A stretch of DNA of 64,000 nt. Origin: Photobacterium jeanii. GTDB taxonomy: Bacteria; Pseudomonadota; Gammaproteobacteria; Enterobacterales; Vibrionaceae. The number at the start of each line of letters is the position of its first letter. Position 1 is the first letter of the stretch. Below, piece after piece: positions 55,859 to 64,000 of the stretch. Location: positions 1,240,001 to 1,304,000 of the forward strand of contig NZ_LVHF01000012.1 of NCBI RefSeq assembly GCF_001650345.1. The letters run 5' to 3'. Under the pieces are notes generated by a model. It saw only the letters and a list, made by a program, of their open reading frames with translations. It was not told where the DNA came from and searched no databases. Both the position numbers and the translations under genes were made by a program.

Positions 55859-57613
55859 ATGAAAAGCGACATTCAGATTTGCCGCGAAGCCGCACTCACT
55901 CCTATTGATCAAATTGCGCTAAACGCGGGTATTGAGCCTCAAGATTTAACGCCGCAAGGCACGCTTAAAGCTAAAGTAAAACCATCAATCCTTAACCGTC
56001 TAGCCGACACCCCAGACGGCAAGCAAATCCTTGTAACCGCGATTACTCCAACCCCTCTGGGCGAAGGGAAAACGGTCACCTCTATTGGTTTGGCACAAGG
56101 TCTAGCTAAGATCGGTGAAAACGTGATGGCGTGTATTCGTCAACCATCGATGGGACCGGTTTTTGGCGTGAAAGGCGGTGCAGCAGGTGGCGGCTACTCA
56201 CAAGTAGCACCAATGGAGAAGTTGAACTTGCACCTGACTGGCGATATTCACGCCGTCACAGCGGCTCATAACTTGGCATCGGCTGCTATCGATGCACGTA
56301 TCTATCATGAAGAGCGCCACGGCTACGATGCCTTTGCAGAAAAAACCGGATTACCAGCGCTGCGCATTGACCGTGAACGCATCGTTTGGAAACGCGTGAT
56401 GGACCACAACGATCGTGCCCTTCGCATGATCACCGTGGGTAAAAACGAAGAAGGTAAAACCATTAATGGTATCGAGCGTGAAGACGGTTTCGATATCTCA
56501 GCCGCTTCTGAGCTAATGGCGATCCTTGCCCTTTCTACCGATTTAGCCGATATGCGTCAACGTATTGGTCGCATCGTGGTGGCATACAACCACAATGGTC
56601 AGCCTGTTACCGCAGAAGATCTGCAAGTGGCTGGTGCGATGGCAGTCACCATGGTTGAAGCGATTGAGCCAACCCTAATGCAAACCTTAGAAGGTGTGCC
56701 AACTCTGATCCACGCAGGCCCATTTGCTAATATCGCCCACGGTAACTCTTCGATTATTGCCGATCGTATTGCGCTTAAGCTGAGTGATTATACCGTCACT
56801 GAAGGTGGTTTCGGCTCTGATATGGGCTTTGAAAAAGCTTGTAACATCAAGGCCCAACAAGCTGGTCGCGGTGCCGATTGTGCTGTCGTAGTTGCTACCC
56901 TACGAGGCGTAAAAGCGAACTCTGGTCTATACGACCTACGTCCAGGGCAAGCACTACCAGAAGCTATTTTTGAGCCAGATGAAAAAGCGCTGATAGCGGG
57001 TTTTGATAACCTAAAATGGCACATCAACAATGCAGCTAAATACGGTGTACCTGTCGTGGTTGCTATCAACCGCTTCCCACAAGATAGCGATGCAGAGCTT
57101 GAGCAGCTGAAAACCATGATCAGCAATGAACAATTCGCGACCTATGTCGATGTTGCGTTGAGCGAAGCCTTCGGTAAAGGCGGTGAAGGTGCTGTTGAGC
57201 TCGCTAATGCTGTAGTGAAAGCCTGTCAAACACCAGCCAACTTTAAGCCGTTGTACGACTTATCTCAGCCGCTGGAAGAAAAGCTAATGACAGTGGCTGA
57301 AGTGGGTTACGGCTGTCGTGGCGTGGAGCTCTCTGAGCTAGCGAAACAGCAACTTGCCGAGCTAAAAGCGCAAGGGCATGACAACCTAGCAGTATGTATG
57401 GCAAAAACACCGCTTTCTATCAGCCATGACCCTAGCCTTAAGGGTGCACCAAGTGACTTTATCGTGCCAATCCGCGAATTGAAGTTGTGTGCTGGTGCTG
57501 GCTTTGTTTACGCCTTGTGCGGCAACGTCATGACCATGCCTGGCTTACCAGAAAAGCCGGCCTTCATGGGGCTAGATATTGATGCTGACGGCAACATTAT
57601 TGGTCTTAGCTAA
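55859..57613 (+). CDS. fhs: Formate-tetrahydrofolate ligase
   Basis: Fhs (584 aa) joins formate to tetrahydrofolate using ATP, giving 10-formyl-THF for purine synthesis. The P-loop motif is [14 protein letters not shown]. Family motifs include [35 protein letters not shown] and [13 protein letters not shown]. The length is normal for the monofunctional enzyme. It stands alone with a PurR-like box upstream and a terminator after it. Formate from the nearby PflB could feed it. Confidence 0.96.
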   Translation: MKSDIQICREAALTPIDQIALNAGIEPQDLTPQGTLKAKVKPSILNRLADTPDGKQILVTAITPTPLGEGKTVTSIGLAQGLAKIGENVMACIRQPSMGPVFGVKGGAAGGGYSQVAPMEKLNLHLTGDIHAVTAAHNLASAAIDARIYHEERHGYDAFAEKTGLPALRIDRERIVWKRVMDHNDRALRMITVGKNEEGKTINGIEREDGFDISAASELMAILALSTDLADMRQRIGRIVVAYNHNGQPVTAEDLQVAGAMAVTMVEAIEPTLMQTLEGVPTLIHAGPFANIAHGNSSIIADRIALKLSDYTVTEGGFGSDMGFEKACNIKAQQAGRGADCAVVVATLRGVKANSGLYDLRPGQALPEAIFEPDEKALIAGFDNLKWHINNAAKYGVPVVVAINRFPQDSDAELEQLKTMISNEQFATYVDVALSEAFGKGGEGAVELANAVVKACQTPANFKPLYDLSQPLEEKLMTVAEVGYGCRGVELSELAKQQLAELKAQGHDNLAVCMAKTPLSISHDPSLKGAPSDFIVPIRELKLCAGAGFVYALCGNVMTMPGLPEKPAFMGLDIDADGNIIGLS

Positions 57614-57673
57614 TCGCAGCAATTAACATGTAAACTTTAGTGTCTGAAATATCAAACGCCCGAAGCATGAAAC

Positions 57674-57706
57674 AACAAAGCCACGCAATTGCGTGGCTTT
57701 GTTTTA
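57674..57706. terminator. Bidirectional terminator between fhs and nupC
   Basis: AACAAAGCCACGCAA and TTGCGTGGCTTTGTT form a perfect 30-base palindrome between convergent genes, with T residues on the plus side. Confidence 0.85.
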
Positions 57707-57728
57707 GCTATTCACTTAGCGCTTGATA

Positions 57729-58982
57729 TTACATCGCTAGTGAAATAAATAATCCGGCAACTGTGGCATTGAGTAAGTTTGCCAACGTTGCAGCTACAAG
57801 CGATTTCATTCCCAGCTTGGCAATTTCATCGTAACGGGTTTTCGCCATCAATCCCATACAGCCTAGCAATACCGCAATCGAGCCAAAGTTTGCAAAGCCA
57901 CACAGTGCAAAAGCAATAATGGCTTCAGTGCGCTTATCCAGCACGCCACTTTCAATCATTGGTGCTAGCTGAGAGAAAGCCACGAACTCGTTGATGGTTG
58001 TTTTAGTACCAAACAAGGTCGCCATCTGCTGAGCAGCATCGAAATCCCACAAACCTGCGATGTAGGCAAACGGGAGGAACAAGTAGCCAAACAGCAAATC
58101 TAGCGATAACCCTTCAAAGCCAAACCAAGTACCGCCCCAGCCAATCAGCGCATTCAGCATCGCAATCAAGCTGATGAAAGCTAATAGCATCGCACCAATA
58201 TTCAACGCCAACTGCATCCCTTGAAGTGCACCTTGCGCTGCGGCATCAATGATATTAGCCGGCTTTTTCTCTTGCTCAGTTTCAGATTGCGCTGAATCGC
58301 AGACCGTTTCAGTTTCTGGGATCAGCAATTTCGCCATCATCAAACCAGCAGGTGCCGCCATAAATGATGCCGCCAATAAGTACTCCAATGGGATCCCCAT
58401 CTGCGAGTAACCTACCAATACCGAGCCAGCCACCGATGCCATGCCGCCGACCATCACAGCAAAAAGCTCAGAGCGTGTCATACGTGCAATGTATGGACGC
58501 ACCGTCAGTGGTGCTTCTGAAATTCCCAAGAATATGTTGGCTGTCGCTGAAATAGATTCTGCACGGCTAGTACCTAACGCTTTCGCTAACACTCGACCCA
58601 GCGTGCCTACCAAAATCTGCATAATGCCAAGATAGTAAAGGATCGCCACAAACGCAGAGAAGAACACCACCACAGGCAACACACGAAATGCCATGATGAA
58701 ACCGCCACCAGCAAATAGCTCGAACATCTTGTCCGATACTAAGCCACCAAATAGGAAGCGGATCCCGTCGTTACTGAAGTTAATGATATTTTGCACCGCA
58801 CCAGAAAACTCCCCTAGTGCTGAGCGACCACCGTCACTGTAAAGCACAATCGCGGCAAAGCTCATTTGAATGGCCAACGCGCCAAGTACAGTGCGCCAGT
58901 TAATGTGTGATCGCTTCTCCGATAAAAGATATGCGATAAGGATTAAAGCCAGAATACCGACCAAACCAGAAATCAATTGCAT
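57729..58982 (-). CDS. nupC: Concentrative nucleoside transporter, NupC family
   Basis: The 417-residue CNT-family importer has about ten membrane segments. Characteristic motifs are GISEAPLTVRPYIARMTRSE, MASVAGSVLVGYSQMGIP and ALCGFANFGSIAVLLGCMG. E. coli NupC is 400 residues. It takes up nucleosides with an ion gradient; the ion and base preference cannot be set by eye. A LacI-family operator lies about 150 bases upstream. The same purine logic may therefore link it to fhs. Confidence 0.9.
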   Translation of the reverse strand: MQLISGLVGILALILIAYLLSEKRSHINWRTVLGALAIQMSFAAIVLYSDGGRSALGEFSGAVQNIINFSNDGIRFLFGGLVSDKMFELFAGGGFIMAFRVLPVVVFFSAFVAILYYLGIMQILVGTLGRVLAKALGTSRAESISATANIFLGISEAPLTVRPYIARMTRSELFAVMVGGMASVAGSVLVGYSQMGIPLEYLLAASFMAAPAGLMMAKLLIPETETVCDSAQSETEQEKKPANIIDAAAQGALQGMQLALNIGAMLLAFISLIAMLNALIGWGGTWFGFEGLSLDLLFGYLFLPFAYIAGLWDFDAAQQMATLFGTKTTINEFVAFSQLAPMIESGVLDKRTEAIIAFALCGFANFGSIAVLLGCMGLMAKTRYDEIAKLGMKSLVAATLANLLNATVAGLFISLAM

Positions 58983-59312
58983 TGTTTTGTCTCAATTTCA
59001 CCAAGCAGCGTAATGCTGCTCGTTTTATTTCACTGGTGTCATTTATCCCTAACAGGCAGAAATAAATGTACCAATACCAAATGCGCTCGATTTCCTTTTG
59101 CTCTCCTTGATCCATGCCTTCCTAGCAATCGATTGCTATGTTTGAGCCAACTCATGTCCACTCAGCTATCGGGGATTAAATGCAATTTTTGAGTTAACGG
59201 CGAAAATCGCCGGCGCGGAAGAGTAAGGGGATCGATTTAAGAGTGCAATGCCCGTCATTACGGTTGCAGTGGAAAGCATCAATTTTCACAATAAATGACT
59301 AATCTTGCATCA
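58983..59312. other. Upstream region of nupC
   Basis: This 330-base region holds no gene that I can support. It contains the LacI-type palindrome at 59123-59138 and a small hairpin GGCGAaaaTCGCC (about 59200-59212) without a T-run. Confidence 0.5.
59123..59138 (-). promoter_or_regulatory. LacI-family (PurR/CytR-type) operator upstream of nupC
   Basis: TAGCAATCGATTGCTA is a perfect palindrome with the central CG typical of LacI-family sites. It matches the PurR core GCAA-N-CG-N-TT-N-C but not the outer bases. CytR is the alternative, since it controls nupC in E. coli. Confidence 0.55.
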
Positions 59313-59966
59313 TTAGAATTTGTGGGTAGGATCAAAATAATCTCGATCGGCAAAGGTACAAACCCATTGCGGGCGATACACCACTAACAGAGTGATAGTC
59401 ATCCCATTGAGTAAGGCTTCAGGAAATAAAACGAGCGGTAATAGCTGCAGATAATTGTCGCTAATATAGTGCCAGCTATGGCTACCAACGAACCAGACAC
59501 CGCATGCAGTAATCAGCAAATTGGCGGCTATCGCCACAGCCCCGTTTAAAAAAGCAGCCACAAAAATATAGACAAACAAATGGCGGGTTAAACAATAATA
59601 AGAAAGGAGAAATACGCTATAACTGATTAGCGCGGGGAGAGTCACTGTGGTGAGCAAATATAACCCAGCATTCGACCATGGTACTAATCCAAGCACCACC
59701 ATACCGAATGCCGGAATAGTGCCAATCACACAAGCCATACGCCAACCGTAGATCAAAGTCAGCGCTGTCATGCCGAGAAAATGAAACGTCAGATCATCAC
59801 TGATCCCAGCGCGAAGCCGCCACAATAAAAAAAGGATCAACATAGTCGCGAAAATTCTATGTTGATAACTTTTATTGTTACGAAATTGCTCAACAGCACC
59901 AATAGGAAAGCTAATACAGAGCACAATGCCCCACCCTATCCATGCTAGCCACTGCACTGTTTCCAT
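59313..59966 (-). CDS. CbiM-like integral membrane protein (COG3235 type)
   Basis: The 217-residue protein has about seven hydrophobic segments. The motif DDLTFHFLGMTALTLIYGWR and the later FPEALLNGMTITLLVV resemble CbiM-type energy-coupling-factor permeases for cobalt or nickel. The usual partner ATPase and CbiQ-like genes are not adjacent. COG3235 members are often lone genes of unknown transport role. The substrate is not determined. It is upstream of nupC on the same strand but 330 bases away. Confidence 0.7.
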   Translation of the reverse strand: METVQWLAWIGWGIVLCISFPIGAVEQFRNNKSYQHRIFATMLILFLLWRLRAGISDDLTFHFLGMTALTLIYGWRMACVIGTIPAFGMVVLGLVPWSNAGLYLLTTVTLPALISYSVFLLSYYCLTRHLFVYIFVAAFLNGAVAIAANLLITACGVWFVGSHSWHYISDNYLQLLPLVLFPEALLNGMTITLLVVYRPQWVCTFADRDYFDPTHKF

Positions 59967-60177
59967 TCATAACCCTTCATATTTATCGTGATTCATGCCA
60001 TCAAGCCCACATTAACTATATGGTTACTTTCTGTTAATGACACAAAAATGCATAAGCTTTCACCATCCTATATTTTTTAACAAAAAAACACGTGCTACAT
60101 GGGGTCAGATCATGTTTTTTTACATCCAAACTGCTAATCTCAGCCTCAGAAGATAAAAGTATTGAAGGCCTATCAAC

Positions 60178-60678
60178 ATGGAAATGACAAACGCACAACG
60201 TCTAATTCTATCTAACCAGTATTACCTAATGTCTCAGCTAACTCCTGAGAATGCAGCGAAATACCGTCGCCTACAAACTATCGTAGAACGCGGTTACGGC
60301 CTGCAAATGCGTGAGCTAGATAAAGATTTCGGTAACATGTCGGAAGAAGATTGCCGTCAAGTTATTGATTTCATGGAAATGCACCACGCGATGCAAGAAT
60401 CACACAAAATGCTAAGCGAAGCGGATCAATCACAAGTTGATACTCGCCGTTTGAAGTTCCTAGGTTTTGACGCAGCAACCGAACCTCACCTAGTTCACTA
60501 CGTGCGTTTCCTGACGGAAGAAGAAGCTCTATACCCTCAATTTGATAAAACAGAGCATCACTTCAACAGCCAAGTGCCTATGCTTGAAAAGTATCAACGC
60601 ATGCTACAAACATGGCGTAACTGTCCACGTCAATACCACCTATGTGCAACAGAACTACAACAAATTCTGAGCGCTTAA
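60178..60678 (+). CDS. yfbU: YfbU family protein
   Basis: This 166-residue protein matches E. coli YfbU (UPF0304) along its length. Typical segments are [40 protein letters not shown] and [18 protein letters not shown]. It is a soluble helical protein of unsettled function. It is monocistronic with a strong terminator. Confidence 0.9.
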   Translation: MEMTNAQRLILSNQYYLMSQLTPENAAKYRRLQTIVERGYGLQMRELDKDFGNMSEEDCRQVIDFMEMHHAMQESHKMLSEADQSQVDTRRLKFLGFDAATEPHLVHYVRFLTEEEALYPQFDKTEHHFNSQVPMLEKYQRMLQTWRNCPRQYHLCATELQQILSA

Positions 60679-60706
60679 TATCCTAGGTGATTGAGCTTAA
60701 TTGCAT

Positions 60707-60734
60707 AAAAACTGGAGTTCGCTCCAGTTTTTTT
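60707..60734 (+). terminator. Intrinsic terminator after yfbU
   Basis: AAAAACTGGAG and CTCCAGTTTTT pair around TTCG, with seven Ts. Confidence 0.9.
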
Positions 60735-60961
60735 GTGATCTTCACCCAGCAATTTTCCCGCCCTGAGTCACAACTAACTCAAACTTATTCGGTTTTATTA
60801 CAAAATCGCTTTCAAGCTCAAGAATGCAAAAACAGTTTGCTTTTTTAGTATAATCCCACGCAATTAGTCGCTACATTAGTTAGCTCTGTTCCACTTATCT
60901 ACTATCTACCATCCAGAACCTGAGTCTGTTGCAGATATAAGTTATAAAGAAATCTCATTAC

Positions 60962-62218
60962 ATGTGCCGCATACTCATTTTCTTATTATTGTGCCTACCA
61001 ACCGCTGTGTTGGCCTATAACACGCCTGTTATTGTTTTAACGACCTTTGAGCCCAGCGCCCTCGAAAAACTGGTCGAAAAATACCAAGCACAATACCCTA
61101 ATGTCGCACTACGGGTCTTGCATCGCCATGAAGATGCCGCACAGCGTCTGCTCAATGACCCAAACCACGATATCGACGTGGTTATTTCGTCATCGCTTTC
61201 TCTTTTTAGCTCGCTCCAACAAAAAAAACAGCTAAAGCAGTTGCCGACAATCAATAAAGAGTACGCCTCTCAACAAGCAAAAGTCATCTTAAAGCAGTTT
61301 GACAAACAATTAGCGCTGTTAGGCTATTCCAGCTACGGCTTTATGTGGAACCAACGTTATTTAGAAAAGCATAATCTCGATCGACCAAGTAGCTGGCAAA
61401 GCCTGACGCACCCTCAATATTTCCGTCATATCGTGATGGCAGCCCCTTCACGGTCTGTGTTTAGCCATTACATGATAGAGAGCATACTGCAACAATACGG
61501 ATGGGATGATGGTTGGCATTTGTTGTATCAACTCAGTGGCAACTTAGCGTCAGTCTCGATGTTAAGTGCGACCGATGATATTTCACGCGGGCGAGCAGGC
61601 ATCGCCCCTGTCGCCGATATCATGGCATATCGTTCGCAGCAGCCATTCCCATTCATTGGGTTTAGCTACCAACCAAACAGCCCAGTGATCCCGGCTTTTA
61701 TGGCGAGTATTGAGAACCGCCATAACGCTGCTAATAGTGCAAAATTTATCAGCTTTCTCGAGTCTGTGATGACGCAGATGCTACACAATATCAACTCGCA
61801 CTACAGTTATGTCTTGCGCCAAGCAAGAGATCAACGTGCCCTCGGACAACAGCTGGATTTTGCCTTACTCAATAAACGCAGTGCAGTGATCAAAAAGCTC
61901 TACACCCATAGCGTGAGCCACACACTCGCACTCCACAATAAAGCGTGGAAACTGATCCATGATGTCAGTAACTATCCGTTCCTGACGCCAGAGCAACGAC
62001 AAAATATCGATAAAGCCATCAAGCTGGCAACCACACCACCGCTGACCGAGCAGCAAGCGATGACAATTTCAGCCAATGTCAAAGCCAGACCCAATATAGA
62101 TGTCCAAAGTTATAACGACGGTAATCCTTGGTGCGTGAGAATGCATAACCAGCTAACTGAAGCGATCAAAATAACCGAACAGATCGTGATGGACTATGAG
62201 GCCAAGACGTATGGTTAA
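60962..62218 (+). CDS. PgtC-like periplasmic substrate-binding regulatory protein
   Basis: The 418-residue protein has a signal peptide (ILIFLLLCLPTAVLA) and a binding-protein type 1/6 fold: VIVLTTFEPSALEKLVEKYQ at the start and LLGYSSYGFMWNQRYLEKHN, RPSSWQSLTHPQYF, then SVFSHYMIESILQQYGWDDGW. This resembles PgtC of Salmonella, which senses phosphoglycerates for the PgtB kinase. The last 100 residues are an extra helical part. It overlaps the kinase gene by 8 bases. The ligand here is unproven, and other carboxylates or phosphorylated compounds are possible. Confidence 0.75.
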   Translation: MCRILIFLLLCLPTAVLAYNTPVIVLTTFEPSALEKLVEKYQAQYPNVALRVLHRHEDAAQRLLNDPNHDIDVVISSSLSLFSSLQQKKQLKQLPTINKEYASQQAKVILKQFDKQLALLGYSSYGFMWNQRYLEKHNLDRPSSWQSLTHPQYFRHIVMAAPSRSVFSHYMIESILQQYGWDDGWHLLYQLSGNLASVSMLSATDDISRGRAGIAPVADIMAYRSQQPFPFIGFSYQPNSPVIPAFMASIENRHNAANSAKFISFLESVMTQMLHNINSHYSYVLRQARDQRALGQQLDFALLNKRSAVIKKLYTHSVSHTLALHNKAWKLIHDVSNYPFLTPEQRQNIDKAIKLATTPPLTEQQAMTISANVKARPNIDVQSYNDGNPWCVRMHNQLTEAIKITEQIVMDYEAKTYG

Positions 62219-64000
62219 CGTGAATACCATCGGCAACCGCCTTATTTTTGCCATTGGCTTTATGGCACTACTGACCGTTGGTGTGAGTGGTGTGGCGGTA
62301 TACAACTGGGAAACCCTTGACGATCACATCGAAGAAATCGTCACTATCAATATGCCAACGCTGCGCTCAAGTTACCAATTAGAGCGTAATACTGCAGGCT
62401 TACAAGCAGCGCTGAACCAAATCAGCATGAATACGGATCCGGTGATCCACCATGAACTGCAACAAAAAATCACCGCCAAGCTTCTGCTGATCAATCTGGC
62501 AATCAAAGACACGGTCAGCATGGAAGAGTACGCCGCGATCCTCAATACCCAGCAAGGGCTTGCTGAAACCTTGCAGAACTACACTAACGAGCTTGAGAAG
62601 CGAAACCAGCAGCTCGACACCTTGTCACAAATTGAAAATAACATTCACTGGGTACACCAAGATCTCATCAACGAGCTACCATTGTTGCAGCAAGAGGTCG
62701 AGTGGCAACTTACCCGAATGCTACCTAATATCATCGACACCAATGCCATCATTGATGTCATGACCGAGTTCTCACTGATCCAATCAATTACGGTTAAAGA
62801 AAACGAACTCCACCAGCTCGCACAAGAAATTATTCTGCAGCATCACAACCGCGATCTCAGCAATGCGTTTTACTTTATCGGCTACAAAATTGCCGAAGTA
62901 CAAACCATGAGTGAACAACTCAGCCACTACCCTTCCACCTCGACCTATCGCGAACGGCTCAGCGATTTGATCAAGGTGGTTGCCCCAAGTGGCCCGTTAG
63001 AGCAGCAGCTAAAGCAAAACGCTGAAATTTACCGGGTGATCATCCAGCACGAGGCCGAAATTCAGCAACGACTTGCCAAGCAAGAAGCTTTGATCCAAAA
63101 AATGGTAACGGCAGCCGATGACAACCTGATCAATCTTAACGAGCAAACTCGTAAAGCGATTATCATCAGTAACTTATTCTTACTGGGTGCAGTCTGTTTG
63201 GCGATTGTGCTGACCATTATTTTGTCGATTTACTTAGTCGGTCGCGGAATTGTGAAACGCCTCAATACCTTGAGCCGCGATCTACATGAAGTCACTAAGG
63301 GTAACCTTGATGCTGAGATCCAAGTTTCCGGCAAAGATGAGATTGGTTTAATAGGCCAAAACCTGCGCCAATTCTGCCATCAAATGAAAGAGATGGAGCG
63401 AACCAACGCCCTTAACTTAATCAACAATACTCAAGCCAGTATCATCACGTGCGATCTGACAGGGCAAGTGGAGTCTGTGAACTCCAGTGCGCTTCATTTA
63501 TTCCAGCACAAACCGACCGACAGTGAACCTATTGTTATCTGGCAATTGTTTAATAGCACCATAGATTCACGCCTTGAGTCACTCTTTCATGACAATAGCC
63601 CGCTGCTAGAAAATGGCGCATGTAACCTGACGCTCAAGCATTTCCATAACCAAGAACACTTGTATCTCCGCCTTGATTTCCGCCTATTCCAACAAGGTAA
63701 TACCGATAAAGTCATCATCACTATGACTGATATTACCGAGCAAGAAAAAGCCGCCCGTTGGTTAGAAAGTATCGTATATGAAAAGACCGAATCCCTGACC
63801 AACCGTAACCGCCAATTACGTGAAGAGATCGAAGATCGTAAACGGATCGAGCAAGATTTACGTGCGACACAAGATGAATTGATCCAAGCAGCCAAAATGG
63901 CAGTGGTCGGTCAAACTATGACATCACTCGCACATGAGTTAAATCAGCCACTGTCAGCAATATCGACTCATGTTTTTGCGACTAAAATGGCAGTGAAGAA
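62211..64000 (+). CDS. PgtB-like sensor histidine kinase (3' end cut by window)
   Basis: At least 596 codons are visible and the gene continues past the window. ATG 62211 overlaps the upstream stop. The protein has a membrane helix at about 10-32, a long periplasmic helical sensor of about 280 residues and a second helix at about 320-345. A HAMP segment (KRLNTLSRDLHEVTKGNLD) follows, then a PAS-like domain near 405-520, a coiled coil, and the start of a DctB-type HisKA domain with H575 in LAHELNQPLSAI. The HATPase part lies outside. It probably acts with the PgtC-like protein; the partner regulator should be next. Confidence 0.85.
   Translation, partial: MVNVNTIGNRLIFAIGFMALLTVGVSGVAVYNWETLDDHIEEIVTINMPTLRSSYQLERNTAGLQAALNQISMNTDPVIHHELQQKITAKLLLINLAIKDTVSMEEYAAILNTQQGLAETLQNYTNELEKRNQQLDTLSQIENNIHWVHQDLINELPLLQQEVEWQLTRMLPNIIDTNAIIDVMTEFSLIQSITVKENELHQLAQEIILQHHNRDLSNAFYFIGYKIAEVQTMSEQLSHYPSTSTYRERLSDLIKVVAPSGPLEQQLKQNAEIYRVIIQHEAEIQQRLAKQEALIQKMVTAADDNLINLNEQTRKAIIISNLFLLGAVCLAIVLTIILSIYLVGRGIVKRLNTLSRDLHEVTKGNLDAEIQVSGKDEIGLIGQNLRQFCHQMKEMERTNALNLINNTQASIITCDLTGQVESVNSSALHLFQHKPTDSEPIVIWQLFNSTIDSRLESLFHDNSPLLENGACNLTLKHFHNQEHLYLRLDFRLFQQGNTDKVIITMTDITEQEKAARWLESIVYEKTESLTNRNRQLREEIEDRKRIEQDLRATQDELIQAAKMAVVGQTMTSLAHELNQPLSAISTHVFATKMAVK

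Noticed and set aside
1-64000. CRISPR arrays, rRNA, tRNA, insertion sequences or prophage
   Set aside because: No regularly spaced direct repeats, transposase or integrase frames, or rRNA-like or tRNA-like sequence were noticed while reading; a dedicated RNA search was not possible.

Overview
The window looks like a chromosomal segment of a Vibrionaceae gamma-proteobacterium, most likely Photobacterium or a close relative (inference from gene content; no database search was possible). Support comes from the polar-flagellum regulators FlrA, FlrB and FlrC, a tandem block of Vibrio-type flagellins with FlaG, the CheV-CheR pair beside the flg genes, and the ycaO-focA-pflB synteny of enterics and vibrios. 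All genes appear intact except the two cut by the window ends (fliG and a PgtB-like kinase).

Region 1 (1-31952) is almost a complete polar-flagellum locus. On the minus strand, read from high to low coordinates, it holds cheV-cheR, flgBCDE, flgFGHIJ, flgKL, then flaA and three more flagellins, flaG-fliD-flaI-fliS, flrA, flrBC and fliEFG. On the plus strand flgA and flgMN run divergently, as does a 703-residue TPR/glycosyltransferase-like gene next to flaA. Promoter architecture is readable: sigma-54 (-24/-12) elements precede fliE, flaA, flgK, flgF and flgB, and sigma-28 (FliA) elements precede flgM and the three extra flagellins. This fits the FlrA > FlrBC/sigma-54 > FliA hierarchy known from Vibrio.

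Region 2 (31962-40769) is accessory metabolism and sensing: an ArsR repressor with two operator palindromes and an ArsP-like permease, a large chemoreceptor, a YfcC-type transporter translationally coupled to an M20 dipeptidase, and YcaO.

Region 3 (40770-57613) centres on anaerobic formate metabolism: focA with a candidate FNR class II promoter, pflB, pflA and fhs. Between pflB and pflA lies a three-gene phosphorelay/c-di-GMP cassette: a REC-TPR protein, a 1440-residue BvgS-like hybrid kinase with two periplasmic binding domains, and a REC-EAL phosphodiesterase. It resembles VieSAB of V. cholerae and Roc of Pseudomonas. A leucine-rich-repeat protein kinase and a YqhD-type aldehyde reductase follow pflA.

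Region 4 (57674-64000) holds nupC, an orphan CbiM-like membrane protein, yfbU, and a PgtC/PgtB-like periplasmic sensor and histidine kinase pair that runs off the window. PurR-like operators precede both fhs and nupC.

The most interesting candidates are the TPR-glycosyltransferase beside the flagellin array (possible flagellin modification), the dense cluster of GGCAA/TTGCC motifs between it and flaA (possible shared enhancer), and the Vie/Roc-like cassette inside the pfl locus.
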